64,000 nt of DNA from Brachybacterium phenoliresistens (GCF_000576425.1 NZ_KK069988.1:1-64000), one strand, 5' to 3'. Shown: positions 1 to 9,142, counted from the first letter of the stretch. Made by a program: numbers and translations. Notes: a model not told the origin generated them from the letters alone.

Positions 1-201
1 GGAGTCCTCCTGCACGACGGGCTCGGATGCGGTGCTCACGCCCCGCTCCGCCGGGGTCGACCGCGAGCGGAAGAACTCCGCCCAGCTGGGGTCGACGCTG
101 GTGGGATCCTCGGTCCACTGCTCGTGGAGCGCATCCACGAGCCACTGGTTGGGGCCGAACTCGGGGGCCTCGTCCTCGGGGGGTGGTGTCTGCTGTGACA
201 C
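1..201 (-). CDS. kgd: 2-oxoglutarate dehydrogenase E1 / Kgd-type multifunctional protein, N-terminal fragment
   Basis: Partial gene that runs off the left edge of the window; 67 codons are visible. The first residues read (M)SQQTPPPEDEAPEFG, followed by PNQWLVDALHEQW and SVDPSWAEFF. This matches the N-terminal E1o signature of actinobacterial Kgd/OdhA/SucA proteins (pattern FGxNxWLV...SVDxxWxEFF). The family carries out the 2-oxoglutarate decarboxylase and dehydrogenase step of the TCA cycle in the cytoplasm, often with a fused succinyltransferase domain that lies outside this window. The GTG at 201 is chosen because the conserved motif begins about 14 residues after it; a weak AGAAGG lies some 14 nt upstream. 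A standalone E1 cannot be told from the fused Kgd form with only the N-terminus visible. Confidence 0.85.
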   Translation of the reverse strand, partial: MSQQTPPPEDEAPEFGPNQWLVDALHEQWTEDPTSVDPSWAEFFRSRSTPAERGVSTASEPVVQEDS

Positions 202-246
202 GCTGCGATCGCCAGCCTTCTGAACGTCGTGGGTGATGACCTGCTC

Positions 247-252
247 AGCCTA
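247..252 (-). promoter_or_regulatory. Candidate -10 box for the 2-oxoglutarate dehydrogenase gene
   Basis: On the minus strand the hexamer TAGGCT lies about 45 nt upstream of the GTG start, in the 146-nt gap before the histidine kinase gene. No convincing -35 is visible. Read by eye only. Confidence 0.3.
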
Positions 253-347
253 GCCGAGCACGGACCGGAATGTGGACGCCGGGGACGCGCTGCGCAGGGG
301 CTGCGCACGGTGTGGGCCGATGCACATCGGCCGCGCCGCGGGAGCGC

Positions 348-1382
348 TCACGCATCGGGGAGCGTGACCCGGATCAGGGAGGAGGCGCCGTGCTCGCTCG
401 CGGCCGAGCTCGGGTCGTCGCCGACCTCGATGGTGCCGCCGTGGAGGTTCACCGCCCAGCGGGCGATCGCCAGGCCCAGCCCGGTGCCGCCGGTGGCGTC
501 CGAGCGCCCTCCCCGCTGGAAGCGCTCGAAGACGAGCTCCCGCTCGGCGTGCGGGATGCCGGGGCCCTCGTCGCTCACCTCGATGACGACGGTGCGCCGC
601 TCCTCGTCGGCCCGGGCCCGCACCCGCACCCGGCCCCCCGGGGGCGAGTGGCGCGAGGCGTTGTCGAGCAGGTTCGCGATCACCTGGTGCATGCGGGCGG
701 GATCGGCGAGGAAGGTCAGCTGGGGCGGCTCCACGTCGATGGCCCAGCGCACGTCCCGGCCCCGCGCGCCCGCGCCGAGCGCCGCGGCATCGGCGACCTC
801 GTGCAGGAACGGCGTCAGCTCGATCCGCTCGATGCTCACGTCGGTCACGCCCGCGTCGATCCGGGAGAGGTCCAGCAGGTGGTCCACGAGGCTCGAGAGC
901 CGCTCGGTCTCGTTCAGGGCCACCGACAGGGCCGCCGGGTCCGGCTCGGTGACGCCGTCGACGAGGTTCTCCAGCTGGGCGCGCAGCCCGGCGACCGGGG
1001 TGCGCAGCTCATGGGAGACGTTCGCGACCAGCTCGCGGCGCAGCAGGTCGGTCTGCTGCAGCTCCGAGGCCATGGAGGTGAACGCCCGGGCCAGCTCGCC
1101 CACCTCGTCGTTGCTGCTGGCGTCGATCCGCTGGCCGTAGTCCCCGTGGGACATGGCCTGGGCCGCGCGGGTCATCTGCCGCAGCGGGGAGGTCATGCCG
1201 TGCGCGAGCACCTGCGTGAGCACCAGCGCGGCGATGATCGCGACCGGGATCGCGAGCCACGGGTCCAGGGCGGCGGAGGCGCTCAGCCAGGTCAGCACGG
1301 CGGTCAGGGTGACGGCGGCGACCACCACCGCGCCGAGCTTGACCTTGAACGACCCCAGCCGGTCCAGGGGGCGCCGCGCCAT
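348..1382 (-). CDS. Two-component sensor histidine kinase (HAMP-HisKA-HATPase)
   Basis: 344-residue membrane kinase. Two hydrophobic helices (about 17-37 and 42-60) are separated by only a few residues, so there is almost no extracellular sensor domain. A HAMP linker follows (about 62-112), then the H-box NVSHELRTPV with phospho-accepting His124, N-box NLLDNASRH (237-245), G1 DEGPGI (271-276) and G2 GTGLGLAI (299-306). The ATG at 1382 is 4 nt after the stop of the response regulator, so the two are one operon with the regulator first. Earlier in-frame codons lie inside the regulator gene and were rejected. It presumably phosphorylates the neighbouring OmpR-type regulator. The signal is unknown; with so short an outer loop it may be sensed within the membrane or through a partner protein. 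Confidence 0.93.
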   Translation of the reverse strand: MARRPLDRLGSFKVKLGAVVVAAVTLTAVLTWLSASAALDPWLAIPVAIIAALVLTQVLAHGMTSPLRQMTRAAQAMSHGDYGQRIDASSNDEVGELARAFTSMASELQQTDLLRRELVANVSHELRTPVAGLRAQLENLVDGVTEPDPAALSVALNETERLSSLVDHLLDLSRIDAGVTDVSIERIELTPFLHEVADAAALGAGARGRDVRWAIDVEPPQLTFLADPARMHQVIANLLDNASRHSPPGGRVRVRARADEERRTVVIEVSDEGPGIPHAERELVFERFQRGGRSDATGGTGLGLAIARWAVNLHGGTIEVGDDPSSAASEHGASSLIRVTLPDA

Positions 1383-1386
1383 CTGC

Positions 1387-2175
1387 TCAGGCCTCCGGGG
1401 CGGGGGCGTCGACGTCCTCGGGATCCTCGGGGATCTCCAGGGCGTAGCCGACGCCGTGGACGGTGCGCACCAGGTCGGAGCCGAGCTTGCGGCGCAGGGC
1501 CTTGACGTGGGAGTCCACGGTGCGGGTCCCGGTGGCATCGACCCAGTCCCAGACGTCGGCCAGCAGGTGCTCTCGGGTGAGCACGGTGCCGGGGGAGCTG
1601 GCCAGGCACAGCAGGAGATCGAACTCGGTGGGCGTGAGATGGGCGGGCACGCCCGCCCTCATCACGCGGCGGCCCGCGCGGTCGATCAGGAGATCGCCGA
1701 TCTGCAGGGCCACCTGCGCATCGGCCGCGTCCGGGGGAGGGGTCGCGGGCTCGGCGCGACGCACCCGGCGCAGCAGCACCTTGAGCCGGGCCACCAGCTC
1801 GCGCATGGAGAAGGGCTTGGTCATGTAGTCGTCGGCCCCGACCCCGAGGCCGATGAGCATGTCCGTCTCGTCGTCGCGGGCGGTGAGCATCAGCACGGCG
1901 ACGGGGGAGTCGGCCTGGATGCGCCGGCACACCTCGAGCCCGTCGATCCCGGGCAGCATCACATCCAGCACGACCACGTCGGGGCGCACCCGCAGGACCG
2001 TCTCCACGCCCGTGACGCCGTCCAGCGCGGTGGAGACCTCCCAGCCCTCGGCGGTGAGCCGGTCGGCGATCGCGCTGGTGATGGTGGGCTCGTCCTCGAT
2101 GACGACCACGCGCGTGGGCGCGGCCGCGCCGGCGGGCGGGGCAGGACGAGCGGCATCAGGGCGTGAGGTCGACAT
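1387..2175 (-). CDS. OmpR/PhoB-family response regulator
   Basis: 262 residues. The receiver domain (about 21-135) has the acidic pair Glu27/Asp28, phospho-acceptor Asp71 in VVLDVMLPGIDG, Thr98 and Lys120 (MTKPFSM). A winged-helix DNA-binding domain (about 155-250) ends with the typical TVDSHVKALRRKL and VHGVGYAL segments. The first 20 residues are a Pro/Ala-rich tail without homology I can name. It is cotranscribed with the kinase downstream. The ATG at 2175 has no Shine-Dalgarno sequence but has a TACAGT -10 box 6 nt before it, so the mRNA is probably leaderless. The regulon is unknown; autoregulation is a reasonable guess. Confidence 0.93.
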   Translation of the reverse strand: MSTSRPDAARPAPPAGAAAPTRVVVIEDEPTITSAIADRLTAEGWEVSTALDGVTGVETVLRVRPDVVVLDVMLPGIDGLEVCRRIQADSPVAVLMLTARDDETDMLIGLGVGADDYMTKPFSMRELVARLKVLLRRVRRAEPATPPPDAADAQVALQIGDLLIDRAGRRVMRAGVPAHLTPTEFDLLLCLASSPGTVLTREHLLADVWDWVDATGTRTVDSHVKALRRKLGSDLVRTVHGVGYALEIPEDPEDVDAPAPEA

Positions 2176-2181
2176 GCCGTC

Positions 2182-2187
2182 ACTGTA
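2182..2187 (-). promoter_or_regulatory. -10 box of a leaderless promoter for the response regulator
   Basis: TACAGT on the minus strand is separated from the ATG at 2175 by 6 nt (2176-2181), the spacing expected when transcription begins at the A of the start codon. A GGGAGG lies 18 nt upstream, too far to act as a ribosome-binding site. Confidence 0.5.
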
Positions 2188-2254
2188 CTGGCGCCTCCCG
2201 AGCCGTTCCCGGAAAGCCGCCGAGCGCCGCCGTCGGGAGGGCTCCGTCCTGTCG

Positions 2255-2260
2255 TAGACT
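2255..2260 (+). promoter_or_regulatory. -10 box for the CorC-type membrane protein operon
   Basis: TAGACT fits the actinobacterial TANNNT consensus and is the best candidate in the 205-nt gap between the divergent response regulator and the first CNNM gene. Transcription would begin near 2267, a few bases before an ATG at 2271. No clear -35 is present. Confidence 0.45.
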
Positions 2261-2270
2261 TCCGGCCACT

Positions 2271-2384
2271 ATGGACGAATCCCCCGCGCCGAGTACCGGC
2301 GCGCGCCCGCCCGCGGCCCAGGCACCCCGTGCCGGCCACCCGGCGGTGCGCGCACTCCCCGCCCTCGGGGAGGCCCTCACGTGA
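2271..2384 (+). CDS. Candidate 37-residue upstream ORF coupled to the CNNM gene
   Basis: A short ORF begins at ATG 2271, about 10 nt after the TAGACT -10 box, and ends with a TGA (2382-2384) that overlaps the GTG of the next gene in a GTGA arrangement. The peptide (MDESPAPSTG..., Pro/Ala-rich) has no recognisable domain or signal sequence. The overlap suggests translational coupling, but random frames in such GC-rich DNA often stay open, so this may be untranslated leader. No homologue is known to me. Confidence 0.3.
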   Translation: MDESPAPSTGARPPAAQAPRAGHPAVRALPALGEALT

Positions 2385-3718
2385 CCTGGATCCTTCTGGC
2401 CGTCGGCGTGCTGCTCACCGCAGGCACCGCCGTCTTCGTGGCCTCGGAGTTCTCCCTCGTGGCCCTGGACCGCCACACCGTCGAGAAGGCCCAGCAGGGC
2501 GGCGACCGCCGCGCCGCCGGCGTGCTCTCGGCCCTGACCCACCTCTCGACCAACCTCTCCGGCGCCCAGCTGGGCATCACGATCACCACGCTGCTGTTCG
2601 GCTTCGCGGTGCAGGACCCCCTGGCGGGCCTGCTGAGCCCGGTCGCGGCGGCCCTGGGCATCCCCGGCTCCGCCGTCGGCCCGGTCTCCGTGGTCGCCGC
2701 GATGGCGATCGCCTACGCCTTCTCGATGCTGTTCGGCGAGCTGGTCCCGAAGAACCTCGCGATCGCCGCGCCGATGGCGACCGCCAAGGTCGTCGCGCCG
2801 CTGCAGCACTTCTTCACCACCGTGTTCCGCCCCCTGATCGCCGTGTTCAACTCGACCGCGAACGCGATCCTGCGCCTGGTGGGCATCGAGCCGCAGGAGG
2901 AGCTCTCCGCGGCGCGCTCGCCCGCGGAGCTGGACTACCTGGTGCGGCACAGCGCCCGGGCCGGCAGCCTCGACCGCGGCACCGCGGTGCTGCTCAGCCG
3001 GACCCTCGCCCTCGCCGACCGCGAGGCGGCCGATGTCATGACCCACCGCGGGGCCATGATCGCGGTGGACGCCTCCGCCTCCGCCGCCGAGGTCCTCGAG
3101 CTGAGCCGGACCAGCGGCCATTCGCGCTTCCCCGTCATCGACGGCAGCGAGGACGACGTGGTCGGCGTGGTGCAGGTGCGCCAGGCCGTGACCGTGCCGC
3201 GCGCCGAGCGCGCGGGGACCCCGGTCCGCTCGATCATGGCCGACGTCCACCGCCTGCCCGAGACCGTGCCCCTGGACAACCTGCTGCTGGACCTGCGCGA
3301 CCTGGGCGCCCAGCTGGCCGTGGTGGTCGACGAGTACGGCGGCACCTCCGGGATCGTGACCCTGGAGGACGTCATCGAGGAGATCGTCGGCGAGGTCAAC
3401 GACGAGCACGACGAGGACGAGCCCGAGCGCTACGCCCGCGAGAGCGAGCGCGGCTGGGTGGTCTCCGGCCTCATGCGCCCCGACGAGATCCGCCGCGAGC
3501 TGGGCGTGATCGTGCCCGAGTCCACCGACTACGACACCCTCGGCGGTCTGCTGATGGACGAGCTGCGCCGCATCCCCGCTCCCGGCGACGTCGTCGAGAG
3601 CGCCGGGCTGCGCCTGGAGGTGCTGGCGATGGACGGGCGCCGCGTCGACTCCGTGCGCCTGATGGTCCTGGACGACTCCGTGCGCGTCGCCCCGGTGGAG
3701 GAGGCCGACGATGAGTGA
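2381..3718 (+). CDS. CNNM/CorC-type membrane protein (DUF21, CBS pair, CorC_HlyC domain)
   Basis: 445 residues with the full hemolysin-C/CorC layout. The N-terminal DUF21 transmembrane domain (about 1-180) contains SLVALDRHTVEKA and the FGELVPKNLAI motif. A CBS pair follows (about 200-335; SRFPVIDGSEDD and VVVDEYGGTSGIVTLED), then the C-terminal CorC_HlyC transporter-associated domain (about 350-440). Family members are linked to magnesium/cobalt efflux or resistance; the hemolysin name is historical. GTG 2381 is chosen because GGAGG sits 7 nt upstream. It overlaps the following paralogue by 8 nt, so the two are translationally coupled and may form a heteromer. Confidence 0.92.
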   Translation: MTWILLAVGVLLTAGTAVFVASEFSLVALDRHTVEKAQQGGDRRAAGVLSALTHLSTNLSGAQLGITITTLLFGFAVQDPLAGLLSPVAAALGIPGSAVGPVSVVAAMAIAYAFSMLFGELVPKNLAIAAPMATAKVVAPLQHFFTTVFRPLIAVFNSTANAILRLVGIEPQEELSAARSPAELDYLVRHSARAGSLDRGTAVLLSRTLALADREAADVMTHRGAMIAVDASASAAEVLELSRTSGHSRFPVIDGSEDDVVGVVQVRQAVTVPRAERAGTPVRSIMADVHRLPETVPLDNLLLDLRDLGAQLAVVVDEYGGTSGIVTLEDVIEEIVGEVNDEHDEDEPERYARESERGWVVSGLMRPDEIRRELGVIVPESTDYDTLGGLLMDELRRIPAPGDVVESAGLRLEVLAMDGRRVDSVRLMVLDDSVRVAPVEEADDE

Positions 3719-4763
3719 CACCGCCGCCCTGCTGCTGGGCCTGGCCATGCTGGTGGGCAACGCCTTCTTCGTCGGCGCCGAGTTCGCGGTGATGAGCGCG
3801 CGCCGCAGCCAGCTCGAGCCGCTGGTGGACGCCGGCACCCCCGGGGCCCGCACCGCCCTGTGGGCGATCGAGCACGTCTCGATCATGCTGGCCGCCGCCC
3901 AGTTCGGCGTCACCGTCTGCTCGGTGACGCTGGGCGCCGTGGCCGAGCCCGCCATCGCCCACTTCCTGGAGCCGCTGCTGGAGGGCGTGGGCGCGCCCGA
4001 GGTGCTCGTGCACCCGATCGCCTTCGCCGTGGCGCTGCTGATCGCGTCCTACCTGCACGTCGTCTTCGGGGAGATGGTCCCCAAGAACATCTCGATCGCC
4101 GTGCCGGTGGGAGCCGTGTGCCTGCTCGCCCCGCCGCTGGTGGTGATCGCCCGGATCTTCACCCCCGTGATCTGGATCCTCAACGTCTTCGCCAACGGCA
4201 TCCTGCGCCTGCTGCGCGTCGAGCCCCGGGACGAGGTCGAGAGCGAGTTCACCGCGGAGGAGATCGCCGCGATCGTGGACGAGTCCCGCCGCGAGGGCCT
4301 GCTCGAGGACGACCAGGGGCTGCTGCGCGGCGCCATCCAGTTCTCCGAGCACACGGCCCGCGACGTCATGGTGCCGATCTCCGAGGTCGTCACCGTGACC
4401 CATGACGTCTCCCCGGCGCAGATCGAGGAGATCGTCGCCCGCACCGGGTACAGCCGCATCGGCGTGCGCAACGACGCCGGGGACCTGGTGGGCTACGTGC
4501 ACCTCAAGGACGTCCTGCTCGCCCCCGGCGCGGAGGACGCGGACTACGAGCGGCCGATCCCCCCGGGCCTGGTCCGGGCCGTCGTCTCGGTCGACGACGA
4601 CGACGAGATCGAGGAGGCGCTGCGGGCCATGCAGTACAACGGCGCGCACATGGCGCGGGTGGACTCGCCGACCTCCCGGAGCGTCGGGGTGGTCTTCCTC
4701 GAGGACGTCCTCGAGGAGCTCGTCGGCGAGGTCAAGGACGTCATGCAGCGCCACCGCGTGTGA
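3711..4763 (+). CDS. CNNM/CorC-type membrane protein, second paralogue without CorC_HlyC domain
   Basis: 350 residues. A DUF21 domain (about 1-190; VFGEMVPKNISIAVP) and two CBS motifs (about 205-340; TGYSRIGVRNDAGDLVGYVH and GVVFLEDVLEELVGEV) are present, but the protein ends just after the second CBS repeat, so the C-terminal CorC_HlyC domain of its neighbour is missing. Paired long and short CNNM genes are common in actinobacteria. The start overlaps the upstream gene, whose 3' end supplies the GGAGGAGG ribosome-binding site. A likely role is divalent-cation transport or its regulation at the membrane; the substrate cannot be read from sequence. Confidence 0.92.
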   Translation: MSDTAALLLGLAMLVGNAFFVGAEFAVMSARRSQLEPLVDAGTPGARTALWAIEHVSIMLAAAQFGVTVCSVTLGAVAEPAIAHFLEPLLEGVGAPEVLVHPIAFAVALLIASYLHVVFGEMVPKNISIAVPVGAVCLLAPPLVVIARIFTPVIWILNVFANGILRLLRVEPRDEVESEFTAEEIAAIVDESRREGLLEDDQGLLRGAIQFSEHTARDVMVPISEVVTVTHDVSPAQIEEIVARTGYSRIGVRNDAGDLVGYVHLKDVLLAPGAEDADYERPIPPGLVRAVVSVDDDDEIEEALRAMQYNGAHMARVDSPTSRSVGVVFLEDVLEELVGEVKDVMQRHRV

Positions 4764-4769
4764 TTCCGG

Positions 4770-4793
4770 CACGGCCCCGTGCGCGGGGCCGTG
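4770..4793 (+). terminator. Hairpin after the CNNM gene pair
   Basis: A perfect 10-bp stem (4770-4779 with 4784-4793) closed by a 4-nt loop begins 6 nt after the stop codon. There is no U-tract, as is usual for actinobacterial terminators. Confidence 0.5.
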
Positions 4794-4887
4794 TCGCGGC
4801 CGTCACCCTGCGGGAGGACCCAGGTCAAGGTTGCGCCGGGTCCTGCGGGCGACGGCAAAGTCTTGGCAATGTCCCGGTCCAGAGCCC

Positions 4888-4915
4888 TGGACCTGCCTCT
4901 TGTCGTCCGTACATT
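4888..4915 (+). promoter_or_regulatory. Candidate promoter of the M23 peptidase gene
   Basis: TGGACC (4888-4893), a 16-bp spacer and TACATT (4910-4915) would start transcription near 4922 and give a leader of about 86 nt. The rest of the 244-nt gap (4764-5007) shows only the hairpin above. I looked for the conserved c-di-AMP riboswitch motifs and did not find them. Confidence 0.35.
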
Positions 4916-5007
4916 TGAATCTGTTGTTCGGTGACGCGTCTTCCCCCAGTCCGGCGTCGCAGGAGCGAACGGGAATACGGAACGGTCTATCGGAAGCAGG
5001 TACATCC

Positions 5008-5957
5008 GTGGCGAATCATCGCGCTGCTGGACGAGCACATGTGCGACCCCTCAAGGTCTCCCCGGGCGCGCACCGCGATTCCCTCGTCCCTGCGGGCGCG
5101 GTCAAGGTGGGCATGCTCGGCGCGCTCGCCACCGCCACCATCGCCGTGCCGCTGGCCTCCGCCACCGCCGGCGGCCTCGACGCGAGCGCCCCGCTGGCCG
5201 ACGCCGTCGAGGGCGTCTCGACCTCCGCTCCCGAGACGGTCGAGCCCACCGCGGAGCCCGCGGTCGCGCTGCCCGAGGTCTCCGCCTCCCTCTCGGCCGA
5301 TGCCGCCGCCCCCGCCGCCTCGGCCTCCGTGCCCGAGCAGCCCGCCGCCGAGCAGCCCGCCGCTGCGCAGGCCGCCCCCGAGGCCGCCGCCCCCGAGGCG
5401 CCCGCCGCGAGCGAGGCCCCCGCCGAGAAGGCCGCGGCCGTCCCCGGCGCCCCCGTGCAGACCCAGCCCTCCTCGAGCGCAGCGGCCGAGACCACCGCGA
5501 CGACCACCGGCCTGCACGTCGAGGTCCCCGACCCCGAGCTCGCCGAGCTGTACGAGGCCTCGGCCGGCAGCTCGAGCGGCTACATCAAGCCCGTGGACGC
5601 CCCCATCACCTCCGGCTACGGCGTGCGCATCCACCCCGTCCTCGGCTACCGCAAGGGCCACGAGGGCACCGACTTCGGCGCCGCCTGCGGAACCCCGGTG
5701 CACGCCGCCCAGGCCGGCACCGTGGTCGCGGTCGAGTACAACTCCTCCTCCGGGAACCGCGTCAAGGTCGACCACGGCGACGGCATCATCACCGGCTACT
5801 ACCATCTGCAGGACTTCGCCGTCTCCGAGGGCGACGTGATCGCCCAGGGCGACGTCGTCGGCTCGGTCGGCTCCACCGGCCGCTCGACCGGCTGCCACCT
5901 GCACTTCGCGAAGATGGATGCGTCGGGCACGTACTCCAACCCGATGACCCTGTTCCA

Positions 5958-5961
<4 letters not shown>
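5008..5961 (+). CDS. Secreted M23 (LytM-type) metallopeptidase
   Basis: 317 residues. A basic N-terminus and a hydrophobic segment (about 31-57) form a signal peptide or anchor. A long Ala/Pro/Glu-rich linker (about 58-185) follows, probably crossing the peptidoglycan, then the C-terminal M23 domain (about 195-315). Zinc-ligand motifs are intact: His218/Asp222 in HEGTD and His297/His299 in GCHLHF. The family cleaves peptidoglycan cross-bridges or activates other cell-wall hydrolases. The GTG at 5008 gives the best n-region; the ribosome-binding site (GCAGG) is weak. The stop overlaps the tsaD start by 4 nt, so an envelope gene and a tRNA-modification gene are coupled. Confidence 0.87.
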
Positions 5962-7010
<1,049 letters not shown>

Positions 7011-7069
7011 GCTATCTCTCGAACCGCGGCGCGGCCGCCCGCAGGGACCGAGCTGGGGCGATGCGTTGC

Positions 7070-7075
7070 TAGACT
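7070..7075 (+). promoter_or_regulatory. -10 box of the tRNA-Arg gene
   Basis: TAGACT ends 10 nt before the first base of the mature tRNA, so the transcript would begin a few bases upstream of the acceptor stem. No good -35 is visible. Confidence 0.5.
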
Positions 7076-7085
7076 GGCACGGCAC

Positions 7086-7158
7086 GCCCGCGTAGCTCAG
7101 TGGATAGAGCGTCTGCCTCCGGAGCAGAAGGTCGTAGGTTCGAATCCTGTCGCGGGCA
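7086..7158 (+). tRNA. tRNA-Arg (anticodon CCG)
   Basis: A full cloverleaf can be folded: acceptor stem GCCCGCG pairing with CGCGGGC (7151-7157), D-stem GCTC/GAGC, a 5-bp anticodon stem TCTGC/GCAGA with loop CTCCGGA (anticodon CCG, reading CGG), and a T-arm containing TTCGAAT. The discriminator base is A at 7158. The 3' CCA is not encoded. CGG is a frequent Arg codon in DNA of this composition. A strong terminator follows 11 nt later, so it is a single-gene transcript. Confidence 0.97.
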
Positions 7159-7169
7159 CCGATGCGCAC

Positions 7170-7212
7170 GGCCCGCATCCCGATCGGGGAGACCCGATCC
7201 GGGATGCGGGCC
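7170..7212 (+). terminator. Strong terminator hairpin after tRNA-Arg
   Basis: A perfect 13-bp outer stem (7170-7182 with 7200-7212) continues into an inner 6-bp stem (7183-7188 with 7193-7198) after one bulged C, closed by a 4-nt loop and followed by GTTCTCGT. Confidence 0.8.
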
Positions 7213-7247
7213 GTTCTCGTGCCGGGCGCGCGGTGGGCCGCGCCGAC

Positions 7248-7253
7248 TATCCT
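7248..7253 (+). promoter_or_regulatory. -10 box of a leaderless promoter for pabBC
   Basis: TATCCT is followed by 6 nt and then ATG at 7260. There is no Shine-Dalgarno sequence, so the message probably starts at or next to the start codon. Confidence 0.5.
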
Positions 7254-7259
7254 GCTCAG

Positions 7260-9137
7260 ATGCCCCACGCACGCTTCGACGACCTCCTGGCCGGGACGGT
7301 CGTCCAGTTCAGCGAGGTCTCCCGCGTCATCGAGGCGCGGACGCCCGGCGAGGTCCGCCCGGCGCTGCGCGCCGTGCAGGAGGCGGTGGACGCCGGGGCG
7401 TGGGCGTTCGGGATGATCGCCTACGAGGCCGCGGCGGGGCTGGACCCGGACGCCCGGGTGATCCCTGCCGCAGACGGCGTGCCGCTGGTGCGCTTCGGCA
7501 TCGCGGATGCGCCCGATGACGACCCCGCGCCCCTGCCCGAGGTCTCCGGCGCCGGGGAGTACAGGGCCTCGGCCTGGCGCGGCGAATGGTCCCGATCCCA
7601 GCACGCCGAGCGCATCGCCGCGGTGCGCGCCGCCATCGCCGAGGGCGATACCTACCAGGTCAACCTCACCCATCGCCTGCACGGGCGGATCGAGGGGGAC
7701 CTGCTGGCCTGCTACCGCGACCTCGCCATCGGGCAGCGGGCGGCCCACAGCGCCTATCTCGACCTGGGCCGATGGGCGGTGCTCAGCGCCAGCCCCGAGT
7801 CCTTCGTCCACCGGCAGGGGAGCATGGTGACCTGCGTGCCCATGAAGGGCACCGCACCGCGCGCCGCGGGCCCGGCGCGCGACGCCGCGGCCCGGGCCGA
7901 CCTCCTGCGCAGCGAGAAGGAGCGCGCGGAGAACGTGATGATCGCCGACCTCCTGCGCAACGACCTCGCCCGCATCGCCCGGCCCGGGACGGTGCGCGTC
8001 CCGCAGCTGCTGCAGGCCGAGGCCTACCCGACCCTGTGGCAGCTCACCAGCACCATCACCGCGGAGGTGGACCCGGACCTGGGACTCGAGGAGCTGATGG
8101 CGGCCCTGTTCCCCTGCGGCTCCATCACCGGGGCGCCCAAGCTGTCCACCATGGGGATCATCGCGGAGCTGGAGTCCTCGCCGCGCGGCGTGTACTGCGG
8201 GGCGGTGGGGCTGCTGGCCCCGCGCCGCCGCGACGCGGCCGGGGAGCAGGAACCCGAGACTCGCTTCAGCGTCGCGATCCGCACCGTGGTGGTGGACCGC
8301 GAGGACGGCGCCGCGACCTACGGGGTCGGCGGCGGCGTCACCTGGGGCTCCCGGGCCGAGGGGGAGTGGGACGAGCTCGCCACCAAGTCCCAGGTGCTCG
8401 AGCGCCTTGCCGATCCTGCCGCGGGTCTCCGGTCCGGCGATGCCGACCCGGCTCCGCCGTCGGCCGCGCCCGGCACGGACGGGGCCGCCGTCATCGCCGA
8501 CCCGGGGGACCTCTCCGCGTTCGGACTCCTGGAGACCCTGGCGGTCGATGCCGGAGCCCCCCGCCATCTCGAGGAGCATCTGGACCGTCTCGAGGCGTCG
8601 GCCGACCGCTTCGCGATCCCCTGCGAGCGCGCTGCGCTGCGCGCCCTGCTGCGGAAGGAGGCCGCCGCCCGCGGCACGGGGGTGCTGCGCCTGCATCTGG
8701 ACCTGTCAGGGACCCCGACCGTCACCGCGCGGCAGCTGCCGCCGGCGGGGGAGGGCCCGGTCCTGCTCGCCCTCGACGACCGTCCGCGGGACCCGGAGGC
8801 CCCGGAGGTGCGCCACAAGACGACCGACCGCGCGAGCCTGGACGCGGCCCTGCGGCGCGCCCGGGCGCGCGATGCGCGGGTGCAGGACGTCGTGCTCACC
8901 GCGCCGGGCGGCCTGGTCACCGAGACCGGCATCGCGAACCTGCTGGTCCGCCTCGACGGGACCTGGTGCACCCCGCCGCAGGGCGACGGCTGCCTGCCCG
9001 GGATCGGCCGGCGCCTGCTGCTGGAGCGCGGTGAGGCGGTCGAGCGCAGCATCACCGTCGCCGAGCTGCGCGCCGCGGAGGAGATCGCGCTGATCAGCTC
9101 GGTGCGCGGACGGCGCCGGGCGCGACTGCTGACCTGA
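7260..9137 (+). CDS. pabBC: Fused aminodeoxychorismate synthase component I / aminodeoxychorismate lyase (PabB-PabC)
   Basis: 625 residues. The N-terminal chorismate-binding domain (about 1-390) has GDTYQVNLTHRL, the PMKGT active-site motif with Lys196, and PCGSITGAPKLSTM. The C-terminal domain (about 420-625) is a fold-type IV PLP enzyme of the PabC type (VRHKTTDR, ETGIANLLVRLDG, GCLPGIGRR). The protein would convert chorismate to p-aminobenzoate for folate, given ammonia from a PabA glutaminase that is not in this window. ATG 7260 is preferred over the GTG at 7233 because of the -10 box 6 nt upstream. It stands alone between a tRNA terminator and the convergent otsAB gene. The lack of a long N-terminal extension separates it from TrpE. 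Confidence 0.92.
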   Translation: MPHARFDDLLAGTVVQFSEVSRVIEARTPGEVRPALRAVQEAVDAGAWAFGMIAYEAAAGLDPDARVIPAADGVPLVRFGIADAPDDDPAPLPEVSGAGEYRASAWRGEWSRSQHAERIAAVRAAIAEGDTYQVNLTHRLHGRIEGDLLACYRDLAIGQRAAHSAYLDLGRWAVLSASPESFVHRQGSMVTCVPMKGTAPRAAGPARDAAARADLLRSEKERAENVMIADLLRNDLARIARPGTVRVPQLLQAEAYPTLWQLTSTITAEVDPDLGLEELMAALFPCGSITGAPKLSTMGIIAELESSPRGVYCGAVGLLAPRRRDAAGEQEPETRFSVAIRTVVVDREDGAATYGVGGGVTWGSRAEGEWDELATKSQVLERLADPAAGLRSGDADPAPPSAAPGTDGAAVIADPGDLSAFGLLETLAVDAGAPRHLEEHLDRLEASADRFAIPCERAALRALLRKEAAARGTGVLRLHLDLSGTPTVTARQLPPAGEGPVLLALDDRPRDPEAPEVRHKTTDRASLDAALRRARARDARVQDVVLTAPGGLVTETGIANLLVRLDGTWCTPPQGDGCLPGIGRRLLLERGEAVERSITVAELRAAEEIALISSVRGRRRARLLT

Positions 9138-9142
9138 TCCGC

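Noticed and set aside
36..308. 90-codon minus-strand frame at the left edge
   Set aside because: The frame reading FGPNQWLVD matches 2-oxoglutarate dehydrogenase; this other frame is a shadow.
4764..5007. c-di-AMP (ydaO) riboswitch before the M23 peptidase
   Set aside because: Such riboswitches often precede actinobacterial wall hydrolases and a GGGAGGACCCA-like string occurs at 4811, but the other conserved blocks are absent and the likely promoter leaves only an 86-nt leader.
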